6,718 nucleotides of DNA from positions 1-6,718 of the forward strand of contig JAHDBX010000097.1 in the NCBI GenBank assembly GCA_020630145.1. The letters run 5' to 3'. The stretch comes from Gammaproteobacteria bacterium. Lineage in GTDB: Bacteria; Pseudomonadota; Gammaproteobacteria; HTCC5015. How positions within the stretch are numbered: position 1 is the stretch's first letter; every line of letters starts with the position of its first letter. Of this stretch, positions 1-6,461 are shown piece after piece. Position numbers and translations under genes: made by a program. A model generated the notes under the pieces. The model saw only the letters and a list, made by a program, of their open reading frames with translations, was not told where the DNA came from and ran no database searches.

Positions 1-1
1 T

Positions 2-163
2 TTAACACGTGAAATGCGCCTGGAATTGCAATTTTTAGGTCATCGTTTAGAGGAGCTGAACCGTTATTACGGTAATATGCAGCTACTTATTCATGATAAA
101 AACACGGGTAGCATAACGGCTGCTTCGGACTCTCGCGGAGAGGGCTTGGCAATCGTTAAGTAA
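2..163 (+). CDS. Gamma-glutamyltransferase, C-terminal end (partial, 5' end outside window)
   Basis: The frame is open from the window edge and ends in TAA at 161-163, giving 53 residues. The tail carries GNMQLLIHDKNTG followed by AASDSRGEG. This resembles the C-terminus of the small subunit of gamma-glutamyltransferases, where a GNxQ strand is followed by a TG turn and an ASDPRxxG ending. Family knowledge: these are periplasmic N-terminal-nucleophile hydrolases that cleave or transfer the gamma-glutamyl group of glutathione. The catalytic Thr and the signal peptide would lie upstream, outside the window, so activity cannot be judged. The Pro of the usual DPR is Ser here. The next gene starts 90 bases downstream on the same strand with no clear terminator between, so read-through is possible. 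The assignment rests only on this short tail. Confidence 0.6.
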   Translation, partial: LTREMRLELQFLGHRLEELNRYYGNMQLLIHDKNTGSITAASDSRGEGLAIVK

Positions 164-182
164 CAAAACTTAACATAACTTT

Positions 183-200
183 TATAGAGTTAGCTCTATA
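183..200. repeat. Short inverted repeat upstream of the YiaD-like gene
   Basis: TATAGAG (183-189) and its exact complement CTCTATA (194-200) flank a 4-base TTAG spacer. The stem is AT-rich and no T-run follows on either strand, so it is a poor intrinsic terminator. It could be a weak mRNA hairpin or an operator for the lipoprotein gene. No convincing -35/-10 pair was found in 164-253, although GATAAT (208-213) and CATAAT (219-224) resemble -10 boxes. Confidence 0.4.
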
Positions 201-253
201 GTTGAGTGATAATCTTTACATAATAACTGTTTTACAAAAACTAGGAGAACATC

Positions 254-913
254 ATGCAAAAAATCGCCCTGTCATTACTTATGATATTTAGCTTGCAGGC
301 TTGTACAACTTTAGATGCTTACACGCAAGAAGAAAAAACATCAAAATCTACTAATGGTGCTTTAATTGGCGCAGCCATTGGCGCACTAATCGGTATTGCG
401 ACATCTGACAATAAAAAAGAGCGCAAAGAAAGAGCGCTTAAAGGTGCGGGTATTGGCGCTATTACAGGTGGTTCAGTGGGTTACTATATGGACCAGCAAG
501 AAGCTGAGCTACGCAAAGAGTTAGAAGCAACGGGTGTGAGTGTAACCCGTGATGGCGATAACATTATTTTAAACATGCCCGGCAATATTACCTTTGCTAC
601 CAATGTATCTGACCTTAAGGCAGAGTTTGTTCCTGTTCTAGGTTCGGTTGCGAAAGTGTTAGAGAAATATAAATCAACCATGATCGAAGTGGCGGGTCAT
701 ACTGATAGCCGTGGTAGTGATGCATATAACTTAAACCTATCTAAGCAACGTGCATTATCTGTTGGTCAAGTATTGGCATCTAAAAATGTACAAGACGTAC
801 GTATGGATATCGTTGGCTATGGTGAAACATCACCTATCGCATCAAACGATACAGCAGCAGGTCGTGCAGAAAATAGACGCGTTAGTTTAACCTTGTTGCC
901 TTTCGAAGAATAA
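254..913 (+). CDS. yiaD: YiaD-like outer-membrane lipoprotein with glycine zipper and OmpA peptidoglycan-binding domain
   Basis: The product is 219 residues, the length I recall for E. coli YiaD. A short signal peptide ends in the lipobox L14-Q15-A16-C17, so Cys17 should be lipidated. Thr at +2 is not an inner-membrane retention signal, which suggests outer-membrane anchoring. Residues 35-77 are a glycine-zipper stretch of repeated G/A-x-x-G steps, interrupted by a charged KKERKER segment. Residues 84-110 include VSVTRDGDNIILNMP, shared with YiaD. Residues 112-215 form the OmpA C-terminal domain. D151 (in HTDSRG) and R166 (in LSKQRA), 15 residues apart, match the pair that holds diaminopimelate of peptidoglycan in OmpA/Pal proteins. 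The likely role is tethering the outer membrane to the cell wall. The ATG start has AGGAG at 243-247, six bases upstream. A strong terminator follows, so the gene ends its transcription unit. Confidence 0.9.
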   Translation: MQKIALSLLMIFSLQACTTLDAYTQEEKTSKSTNGALIGAAIGALIGIATSDNKKERKERALKGAGIGAITGGSVGYYMDQQEAELRKELEATGVSVTRDGDNIILNMPGNITFATNVSDLKAEFVPVLGSVAKVLEKYKSTMIEVAGHTDSRGSDAYNLNLSKQRALSVGQVLASKNVQDVRMDIVGYGETSPIASNDTAAGRAENRRVSLTLLPFEE

Positions 914-932
914 TCACGTAATGTTCTAATTG

Positions 933-963
933 AAAATAGCCTCTATATAGAGGCTATTTTTTT
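933..963 (+). terminator. Intrinsic terminator of the YiaD-like gene
   Basis: A perfect 28-base palindrome spans 933-960. It forms a 12-bp stem with a GC-rich core (GCCTCT/AGAGGC) and an ATAT loop, and runs into a T-tract at 957-963. It starts 19 bases after the TAA stop. An A-tract on the left arm gives four Ts on the opposite strand, but no gene converges from the right here, so it acts mainly on + strand transcription. Confidence 0.9.
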
Positions 964-991
964 GACTGGAATATTGTTTATTGAGTATAGG
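962..991 (+). promoter_or_regulatory. Candidate sigma-70-type promoter for the LOG-family gene
   Basis: TTGACT (962-967) and TATAGG (986-991) are separated by 18 bases. TTGACT differs from the -35 consensus at one position; TATAGG is a weak -10. The preceding terminator implies that the next gene needs its own promoter. Transcription from this -10 would begin near 998, at the start codon itself, so the box may instead be fortuitous. The AGGA at 989-992 overlaps it. Confidence 0.3.
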
Positions 992-997
992 AATAAA

Positions 998-1645
998 ATG
1001 AAACACGAAATTGATCCAACGGATGCAGCGCAGCTTGTAAAAGTTATGGCGGAATTTATCGCCGGTGTAGGTAAAATGTCGGAAGTAGAAGATGGTGTAT
1101 CTATCTTTGGTTCTGCCCGTTTGCCTGATGAACATCCGTATTGTGTGAAGACAACTGAGCTGGCGTCAAAGTTAGCTGAAAAAGGTTTTGCGGTTATTAC
1201 TGGTGGTGGCCCAAGCATTATGCGTGCAGCGAATAAAGGCGCCAAACAAGCAGGTGGTGAATCAGTAGGTTTAAATATTACCTTGCCGTTTGAAGAAGAG
1301 CCAAATCACCAACAAACTATTTCAGTACCGCATGACTACTTTTTTGTTAGAAAAGTGATGTTTGTTAAATACTCCATGGCTTATGTTTTTATGCCAGGTG
1401 GTTTTGGTACTTTAGATGAACTGTTTGAAGTGCTTAACCTTGTCATAACTGGAAAAATTGAACAGGGCCCAGTCATTTTATTTGGTTCAGATTTTTGGGG
1501 CGGTTTTATTGAGTGGATAAAAGATAGCATGTTAGCTATTGGCACCATTAATCAGGCTAACCTTGATGTTATTCGCATTACTGATGATATTGATGAAGTC
1601 GTTGAACAAATCAGCCAATACAATCAAGCAAAAGAGAAGGCATAA
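998..1645 (+). CDS. LOG-family protein (TIGR00730/COG1611), probable nucleoside 5'-monophosphate phosphoribohydrolase
   Basis: The product is 215 residues from the ATG at 998. It has a Rossmann-like fold: SIFGSAR at 35-41 (first strand and nucleotide loop), AVITGGGPSIM at 65-75, and the family signature PGGFGTLDE at 133-141. The Arg-Lys pair R118-K119 sits where the family has its other substrate-site basic residue. LOG-family enzymes split the base from nucleoside 5'-monophosphates. Plant and some bacterial members release cytokinins, and many bacterial ones are mislabelled lysine decarboxylases. The substrate here cannot be told from sequence. I chose ATG 998 because AGGA (989-992) lies five bases upstream. 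An in-frame TTG at 962 would add 12 residues but sits in the T-tract of the preceding terminator with no ribosome binding site. The gene converges on mutM with 6 bases between stops. Confidence 0.88.
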   Translation: MKHEIDPTDAAQLVKVMAEFIAGVGKMSEVEDGVSIFGSARLPDEHPYCVKTTELASKLAEKGFAVITGGGPSIMRAANKGAKQAGGESVGLNITLPFEEEPNHQQTISVPHDYFFVRKVMFVKYSMAYVFMPGGFGTLDELFEVLNLVITGKIEQGPVILFGSDFWGGFIEWIKDSMLAIGTINQANLDVIRITDDIDEVVEQISQYNQAKEKA

Positions 1646-1651
1646 ACTTAC

Positions 1652-2467
1652 TTAGTGTTGGCAGGCCGGACAGTAAAAGCTACTGCGCTGGCCTATCGTT
1701 ACCTGCTTAATTGTACTGTCGCAAGTTGTACATATTTCATTCTCACGCCCATAGACATGTAGCGATTGTTTAAAGTATCCAGGCTCGCCATTGCCGTTTA
1801 CAAAATCGCGTAGCGTGGTACCGCCTTGCTTGATAGATTTGGCGAGTACGCGTTTTATATTTTGAGTAAGCCGTTCAAATTCTTTACGTGTGACTTTGCC
1901 TGCCTGACGACTCGGGCGAATACCTGACATAAATAAAGATTCACTTGCATAAATATTGCCTACGCCAACGACTATATTGGCATTCATAATGAAATTTTTA
2001 ATAGCAACTTTACGTTTGCGCGACAAGTTATATAAATGTTCAGGGGTGAATTTATCACTTAAAGGCTCTGGCCCGAGTGATTGCAGCAGCTTATGGCTAT
2101 ATACATCACCGCTTTGCCAGAGCACACAACCAAACCGGCGAGGGTCATGGAAGCGCAGTTCTTTGTTGTTGCTAAAATGAATAATAACATGGTCATGTTT
2201 ACGCAGTTCTAGATCTGCATCGACGATTCTTAAGCTGCCAGACATACCTAAATGAATAATCAGTCCACCATGTTCAAACTGCAGTAGTAAGTACTTAGAA
2301 CGACGCTCAATACCAAGTAAGGTTTTTCCGCTTATCTTCTTTGCTAAGCTTCTAGGTACTGGCCATCTAAGGCTGCTTTGTCTAACGAGAACGCTTTCTA
2401 CCGTTTCATTAATAGTATGGGGGCTTATACCCAGACGGGTAGTTTCAACCTCTGGTAACTCAGGCAT
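1652..2467 (-). CDS. mutM: Formamidopyrimidine-DNA glycosylase / AP lyase (Fpg, MutM)
   Basis: This base-excision repair enzyme removes 8-oxoguanine and formamidopyrimidines from DNA and nicks the resulting abasic site. It has 271 residues, against about 269-275 in bacterial MutM. It starts MPELPEVET: Pro2, the N-terminal nucleophile after Met removal, and Glu3 are both present. Lys58 (RRSKYLLL) matches catalytic Lys57 of the mature enzyme. M75 and the DPRRFG motif at 108-113 supply the residues that fill the gap left by the flipped base. The helix-two-turn-helix contains GVGNIYASE (168-176). The zinc finger has C246, C249, C266 and C269, with the essential QR at 260-261. All key residues look intact. 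The start is preceded by GAGA five bases upstream. The gene faces the LOG-family gene with almost no spacer and no visible terminator. Confidence 0.97.
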   Translation of the reverse strand: MPELPEVETTRLGISPHTINETVESVLVRQSSLRWPVPRSLAKKISGKTLLGIERRSKYLLLQFEHGGLIIHLGMSGSLRIVDADLELRKHDHVIIHFSNNKELRFHDPRRFGCVLWQSGDVYSHKLLQSLGPEPLSDKFTPEHLYNLSRKRKVAIKNFIMNANIVVGVGNIYASESLFMSGIRPSRQAGKVTRKEFERLTQNIKRVLAKSIKQGGTTLRDFVNGNGEPGYFKQSLHVYGRENEICTTCDSTIKQVTIGQRSSFYCPACQH

Positions 2468-2496
2468 ATTCTTCTCATTTACGGTTTTATAGCTGC

Positions 2497-2525
2497 ATAG
2501 TAAATACTTATATATGTAGATACAA
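2497..2525 (-). promoter_or_regulatory. Candidate mutM promoter
   Basis: On the minus strand, TTGTAT (complement of 2520-2525) and TACTAT (complement of 2497-2502) are 17 bases apart and lie about 30-58 bases upstream of the mutM start. The -10 matches four of six consensus positions and the -35 only three, so this is the best pair seen, not a firm call. The surrounding DNA is very AT-rich, which makes chance matches likely. Confidence 0.3.
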
Positions 2526-2563
2526 GTACTTGGCTTAATGAGTAAAAATATTTTTATATAAAT

Positions 2564-2590
2564 TGTCCTCTTTTTAAACGCTCACTCGTC
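2564..2590 (+). promoter_or_regulatory. Candidate ECF-sigma promoter for the DGPF-family gene
   Basis: TGTCCT (2564-2569) and CGTC (2587-2590) are 17 bases apart, the spacing expected of an ECF promoter. As I recall from published work, ECF42 sigma factors recognise about TGTCGA at -35 and CGA/TC at -10; this site matches five of six and four of four positions. Initiation a few bases past 2590 would give an untranslated leader of about 60 bases before the ATG at 2658. The site therefore suggests direct control by the convergent sigma factor gene, but this is inference. Confidence 0.45.
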
Positions 2591-2600
2591 ATTAGAGTAA

Positions 2601-2624
2601 GATATCGATATTTATTCGAATATC
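2601..2624. repeat. Palindromic cluster in the leader of the DGPF-family gene
   Basis: GATATCGA (2601-2608) can pair with TCGAATATC (2616-2624) through eight base pairs with one bulged base around a 7-base loop. Within it are two perfect small palindromes, TATCGATA (2603-2610) and TATTCGAATA (2613-2622). It lies between the candidate ECF promoter and the ribosome binding site, so it could be an operator or an mRNA hairpin. Very AT-rich DNA makes such palindromes common. Confidence 0.35.
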
Positions 2625-2657
2625 ATTAACTTAAGCTTATGAAAGTAGGAGAAAATA

Positions 2658-3008
2658 ATGAAAGAATTTATGCTGATTTATAAAGGTGGCGACCCTGAAG
2701 CTATGCAAAATATGACTGATGCTGAAAGAAAGGAAACAATGGATAAGTGGGGAGAATGGATGGCCGCTTTACAGCAAAAGGATCAGCTTTCAACAGGTGG
2801 ATCACCGCTACACTATAGTGGTAAAGCCGTAGATAAAGACGGGGTTGTAACCGATATGTCATCTTTTGAGATAAAAGAAATGGTAACAGGCTATTCTATT
2901 ATTAAGGCAAATGATATGGAAGAAGCGGTTGAAATGGCCAAAGTTTGCCCCATTTTCGAGCACCCAAAAACTTCATTGGAAGTGCGTGAAATCATGCAAT
3001 TAGGCTAA
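2658..3008 (+). CDS. YCII/DGPF-family small protein (COG3795), partner of an ECF42 sigma factor
   Basis: The product is 116 soluble residues with no signal peptide or membrane segment. It opens with MKEFMLIYKGG, has a WGEWMAALQQKDQL helix at 31-44 and STGGSPL at 45-51, and ends with an EAVEMAKVCPIFEHP segment at 89-103 and EVREIM. This is the layout of the ferredoxin-like alpha-beta YCII fold in DGPF proteins, often mislabelled 'transcription initiation protein'. The biochemical role of the family is unknown. The name-giving DGPF motif is degenerate: VVTD at 63-66 is followed by MSS, while the later E71-x-K73-E74 and GY are kept. AGGAG at 2647-2651 lies six bases before the ATG. The gene faces the ECF sigma gene with 3 bases between stops. 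In known ECF42 systems the DGPF gene is the sigma factor's target, so that is its likely regulation here. Confidence 0.87.
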   Translation: MKEFMLIYKGGDPEAMQNMTDAERKETMDKWGEWMAALQQKDQLSTGGSPLHYSGKAVDKDGVVTDMSSFEIKEMVTGYSIIKANDMEEAVEMAKVCPIFEHPKTSLEVREIMQLG

Positions 3009-3011
3009 ATT

Positions 3012-4277
3012 TTAGGCTTTCTTTAGGTGGCGTTCCAATTGTTGCATCATTAATTGATTCTCAATTGGGGTTCCGCCTGTTGTTTTTGATTGCTCCGCAT
3101 ACTCATAGGCTTGTTTAGCATTGCCTTGCATAGCATATAAGTGCGCTAGGGTTGATAATGGCAGGTGTGAACTTTTTAAGGTTTTATGATTTTGTAAAGA
3201 CTTCACTTGTTTGATAGCACGAGTAATTTTGCCTGTATAAGCAATAGCGATAGCATGATTTAATTCTGCAATAGGTGAACGCGTAATGCGTACTAATTCC
3301 GTATAGTATGTTTCAATTTTTGGCCAGTTTGTTTGTGCAAAGTTGCTGGCAATGCAATGTTCTTGGGCTATTAATGCTTCTATATAGAATCGGCCCGGTG
3401 CGCCAGGTTTTAGCTTGTCTGCTACCTTAAGAATTTGCTTTGCTGTATTAATATAAGGTGCTTGCCATAGGCTTCGGTCTTGTCGGTCGATAGGGATATT
3501 AAAGCCCTCGTGGTCAACTCTAGAATCTATTCTGGCGATATGAAAATGCATTAGGGCTAATAAGCCTAAGGTGTCTTGATTAACAATTCTAGGCTCATCA
3601 GTCAGTATGCTGGTTAGGCCAATGGCTTCTTGGCAAAACATAAGGTTCATTGCTTGTTTTTCATCTGAGCTATGGAAGCCTTCATTAAAGAGTAAGTATA
3701 TGACGGTATGTACCGTATCCATCATAGGTATTATTTGCTCATCTCTAGGGAATTCGAATTTATACTCGCTAAGCTTTTGTCTTGTGCGCAGCAGTCTTTT
3801 CTTAACTGTTTCAAGGGGTAAAACTAAGGCGCGTGCTACAGCAGGTATACTAAAGCCACAAAGTGTCTTAAGAATAAAAGGGATTCTATGTTCAGGTTTA
3901 ATATCTTCATGGCAACACATAAAAATCATGCGTAACTGATCATCCTTGATTTTGCTTTCTTCAAACTCTTGCTCAATAGTATGACCGAGTGACCATTCAC
4001 TTTCCAAGTGCTGTGACAGGTCTTCTGAAAACTTCATTTTTACCTTGTTTGCTCGAATAACATCAATAGCTTGATGTTTAGCGGTTTGTGTAATCCATGC
4101 TGCGGGCTGGTCGGGTAGCTTATTTTGCCAGTCTATCATTGCTTTATTAAAAGCATCTTGTAGCACGTCTTCAGCTAGTTCTAGGTTGTGTGTGCCAAAT
4201 AGACGGGTTAGTACGGCAAGTAGTTTTGCAGAATGTGTTTTATACGTCTCAGAGATAAGTGTGTCAACATCACGCAT
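3012..4277 (-). CDS. ECF42-type RNA polymerase sigma factor with TPR-like C-terminal extension
   Basis: The product is 421 residues, about twice a minimal ECF sigma factor, as expected of the ECF42 group. Region sigma-2 spans about 10-76: LAEDVLQDAFNKAM at 34-47 is the core-binding helix, and WITQTAKHQAIDVIR at 61-75 is the -10 reading helix. Sigma-4 spans about 112-168: LRMIFMCCHEDI, FILKTLCGFSIPAVARAL, then the recognition helix with PLETVKKRLLRTRQKL (154-169). Next come YLLFNEGF at 194-201 and a helical extension to the end, with a TPR-like unit around 375-411 (LAHLYAMQGNAKQAYEYAE). Family knowledge: ECF42 members lack a classical anti-sigma factor, and the extension is thought to control activity. 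The ATG start fits the family's N-terminus but no good ribosome binding site precedes it. The start follows the DUF4340 stop by 59 bases on the same strand. Confidence 0.92.
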   Translation of the reverse strand: MRDVDTLISETYKTHSAKLLAVLTRLFGTHNLELAEDVLQDAFNKAMIDWQNKLPDQPAAWITQTAKHQAIDVIRANKVKMKFSEDLSQHLESEWSLGHTIEQEFEESKIKDDQLRMIFMCCHEDIKPEHRIPFILKTLCGFSIPAVARALVLPLETVKKRLLRTRQKLSEYKFEFPRDEQIIPMMDTVHTVIYLLFNEGFHSSDEKQAMNLMFCQEAIGLTSILTDEPRIVNQDTLGLLALMHFHIARIDSRVDHEGFNIPIDRQDRSLWQAPYINTAKQILKVADKLKPGAPGRFYIEALIAQEHCIASNFAQTNWPKIETYYTELVRITRSPIAELNHAIAIAYTGKITRAIKQVKSLQNHKTLKSSHLPLSTLAHLYAMQGNAKQAYEYAEQSKTTGGTPIENQLMMQQLERHLKKA

Positions 4278-4317
4278 ATCAGTTTAATTCATTCATTGTT
4301 GGTGTGATATGTGAGTT

Positions 4318-4335
4318 TACTAGTTTATGTACTAG
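4318..4335. repeat. Tandem TACTAG hexamers between the DUF4340 and sigma-factor genes
   Basis: TACTAG occurs at 4318-4323 and again at 4330-4335, twelve bases apart, in the 59-base gap upstream of the sigma-factor gene. The spacing is close to one helical turn, so a regulator site is conceivable. No clear -35/-10 pair or terminator hairpin was found in this gap. The element is short enough to be chance. Confidence 0.25.
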
Positions 4336-4336
4336 C

Positions 4337-5116
4337 TTAAGGTTTGAAGAGTTTTTCTGCGTCGGCTAAATCGAGTTCGTAGGCAAGGTTAAAGGTTGTA
4401 TTTAATAGAAAACGTTGCTTATGCATGATGAACTGCAATGTTTCATTATTAGCAAATGTGATTGTGATCGGCGTGTCTTCTGATGATGGTGTAATAAAGT
4501 TGTCGGCCGGGTAGAGTAAGTTCTTTGCCGTAATGTCATACCATGAGTCTGCTAGGTTAATTAAGGCTTCTTCTTTGTAGAGCCTATCATTAATGCTGAT
4601 ACTGGTGAGTAGTTCGCTGCTGGTTAGAATATGTTTATCAAGCCAGTAAGCGGGCCCTGAACTGAGTAAGGCATAAATACGGTCATCAATTAGAAATATA
4701 CGTTCTTTAATTTTGATATAACGGTGTTCAGAGTTAATCGCTTTGTCGCCAAAAAATATTTTTTGTTTATTAAGTTTTAAGTAATGATCATCGTTAAAAC
4801 CAAATTCTGTAATATCTTCGACATTTTTAATGTTTTTATATATATCACTGTTTTGAATGGCGTTAATTTCCGCAATGCGTTCGGCTACACCACTATATTT
4901 AAAAGGTTTGATTAGTTGCCAATTATCTTTTTTGTTTTGAAAGCTATACGTATGTGCAGGGCTGCTAAATGCAATTTTAGTTATGTCTTGTGGTGGATAA
5001 ACTTCATTTAGGTTTTTCTCGCCTTGCTGGCGAGCACTTAAAAATAAAATTAAAATGAATGCGCAGCAAACAAAAATTAAAAGGTTGTTCCATTTGCGTC
5101 GTTCGCTAATGTTCAT
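4337..5116 (-). CDS. DUF4340-domain membrane-anchored protein, linked to a GldF/GldG-type ABC exporter
   Basis: The product is 259 residues. One N-terminal membrane helix at about 11-28 follows a basic RRK cluster, so the rest probably faces the periplasm. The soluble part shows DUF4340 features. NWQLIKPFKYSGVAERI at 65-81 is the 'W.L..P....A....I' segment. EFGFNDDHYLKL at 104-115, FFGDKA at 121-126 and RYIKI at 132-136 are the beta-strand repeats, and AYWLDKHIL at 156-164 resembles the 'f.d..ll' end. No enzymatic motif is visible and the molecular role of the family is unknown. Its start overlaps the GldG-like stop by four bases (ATGA), so translation is coupled. GGA lies seven bases before the ATG. 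The protein probably works as an accessory of the exporter. At 259 residues it is on the short side for the family as I know it. Confidence 0.85.
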   Translation of the reverse strand: MNISERRKWNNLLIFVCCAFILILFLSARQQGEKNLNEVYPPQDITKIAFSSPAHTYSFQNKKDNWQLIKPFKYSGVAERIAEINAIQNSDIYKNIKNVEDITEFGFNDDHYLKLNKQKIFFGDKAINSEHRYIKIKERIFLIDDRIYALLSSGPAYWLDKHILTSSELLTSISINDRLYKEEALINLADSWYDITAKNLLYPADNFITPSSEDTPITITFANNETLQFIMHKQRFLLNTTFNLAYELDLADAEKLFKP

Positions 5117-6459
5117 ATCGTTTTCCGTTTATGCCAGTACCATAATGCTGTCAGCAAAAGGCCGCATGGCAATAGTATTATATAAAATAAACTTATAGCA
5201 AAGAAATGTGTGTTACTCAAAGCCAAATTTTTGTCGGATGCTATTACCGCATTAATGGTGGCTAGTTCTTGTTGGTGAGTAAGCCATCTAAATAAGCGCA
5301 AGGCAACATTGATGTTGCCGCCATTGTTAAGGTAGGCATTGCTAATAAAGTCAGCGTCGCCTAAGAAAATAATACGCTGGTCTTGTTGCTCTTGCCTGTT
5401 CCGACTAAGTGCGGCGCCAATTGTAATAGGGCCGGCGACTTCACTCGTGTTTTCATCAAAAGCAATATTGCCTCTGATTAAGCCCGTTTCTGTCCAGCTG
5501 TCAATAGAACTTTTTAAGATAGGTGTATAAGTAAATACGCTATTACCTTTTGGGGCTTTAATGGCAATGCCTCGAGCTTGTGGGAATATGCTGACAGTTT
5601 TTATGTCATCTAAAATGGTACTGCCTTGGTAATTGTCTACAGGTACAAAATCTGGTTTTCCTTGTACATAGTTTTGGCTGTTGGCATCAACTATAAGGCC
5701 ATCTAATAATTTGATATTCAATAGGTTTCGTATCGTTTCAGGTAGAGCTTGGCTGTCAGTGTCTGCTAGCCATAGTATATGGCCGCCTTGCTTGATATAG
5801 CGTACAATTTTTTCAGCGCTAATACTGTCAATGGTTTCTGTGGGTGCGGCCAGTACTAGAATAGATGCGTTTTCAGGTACGTTGCTGAGTTGTTGTAAAT
5901 TGGTTTCAATAATAGAAAAATTATAGTCGCTTAAATATTGGTTAATGAGGCTGTAGTTGAATTTGGCATCATCATATGGCTGGCGTTCGCCAAAGCTACT
6001 AGAAAAGGCAACTAAATGATTGTCTTTGTTTAATAGTTTTTGTAATGCATTATGTATACTGTTTTCATTAATGCTATTAATAGCAACGACTTTTTTCTGG
6101 TATGAAATTTGAATAAGCTTTTCTGGGTCGTAGCCTAACTCTCTGGCGCTTTTAGGGTTGTCTACAGGGTTAATGAAATCAAAACTTATATTCCGCTTAT
6201 AATTCAATAAGGGCTTGAAGAATTTTTGTACTTGTCTTTTATCTTTTTTCTTTTCAATAAACGCTAATATTGATATGTCATCTTGTAATAAGTCTATAAG
6301 TTTCTTTGTGTCTTCATGCAAGCTATTACGTTTGTTATGACTTAGGTCAGTAATGGCATGAAAGCGATAATTAAATAAACTAAAAATTACGAAGGCACAG
6401 ATAGCTGTCGCGCAAAGTATATGGTTTTGTTGAATGAGTTGTTTGCGTATAGTCGCCAT
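5113..6459 (-). CDS. GldG-like ABC exporter auxiliary membrane protein
   Basis: The product is 448 residues. Membrane helices lie at about 13-31 and 417-440, bracketing a large extracytoplasmic region. After the first helix comes DLSHNKRNSLHEDTKKLIDLL (38-58), the 'D.T....SLs..T...L..L' start of GldG-type domains, then a thioredoxin-like stretch. SILVLAAPTETI (199-210) with GGHILWLADTD (225-235) is the glutamine-amidotransferase-like strand-loop pattern. FLGDADFISNAYLNNGGN (365-382) is the strongest signature, matching GDADFxSN in this family. Known members act with an ABC ATPase and an ABC-2 permease; in Bacteroidetes GldA/F/G relate to gliding, but elsewhere the substrate is unknown. The ATG lies 2 bases after the permease stop and has no strong ribosome binding site, which fits translational coupling. 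The stop is TGA within the ATGA overlap with the DUF4340 gene. Confidence 0.9.
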   Translation of the reverse strand: MATIRKQLIQQNHILCATAICAFVIFSLFNYRFHAITDLSHNKRNSLHEDTKKLIDLLQDDISILAFIEKKKDKRQVQKFFKPLLNYKRNISFDFINPVDNPKSARELGYDPEKLIQISYQKKVVAINSINENSIHNALQKLLNKDNHLVAFSSSFGERQPYDDAKFNYSLINQYLSDYNFSIIETNLQQLSNVPENASILVLAAPTETIDSISAEKIVRYIKQGGHILWLADTDSQALPETIRNLLNIKLLDGLIVDANSQNYVQGKPDFVPVDNYQGSTILDDIKTVSIFPQARGIAIKAPKGNSVFTYTPILKSSIDSWTETGLIRGNIAFDENTSEVAGPITIGAALSRNRQEQQDQRIIFLGDADFISNAYLNNGGNINVALRLFRWLTHQQELATINAVIASDKNLALSNTHFFAISLFYIILLPCGLLLTALWYWHKRKTI

Positions 6460-6461
6460 GT

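Noticed and set aside
183..200. Inverted repeat as the terminator of the gamma-glutamyltransferase gene
   Set aside because: The stem is AT-rich and no T-run follows it on the + strand, so it is unlikely to terminate.
350..490. Repetitive GGxG-coding stretch in the YiaD-like gene as a DNA repeat
   Set aside because: The repetition is at the protein level (glycine zipper) and is normal for this family; the DNA is not an exact tandem repeat.
962..997. TTG start at 962 for the LOG-family gene, adding 12 residues
   Set aside because: It lies in the T-tract of the preceding terminator, has no ribosome binding site, and the extra residues do not look like family sequence. ATG 998 has AGGA five bases upstream.
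484..1245. Open frames on the minus strand opposite the YiaD-like and LOG-family genes
   Set aside because: They lie antisense to well-supported genes, cross the terminator, and their translations show no recognisable domain.
1956..2180. 74-codon + strand open frame inside mutM
   Set aside because: It is a shadow of an intact mutM with no sign of independent coding.
3607..3939. 110-codon + strand open frame inside the sigma-factor gene
   Set aside because: It is fully antisense to a clearly conserved sigma-factor domain and shows no family features or ribosome binding site.
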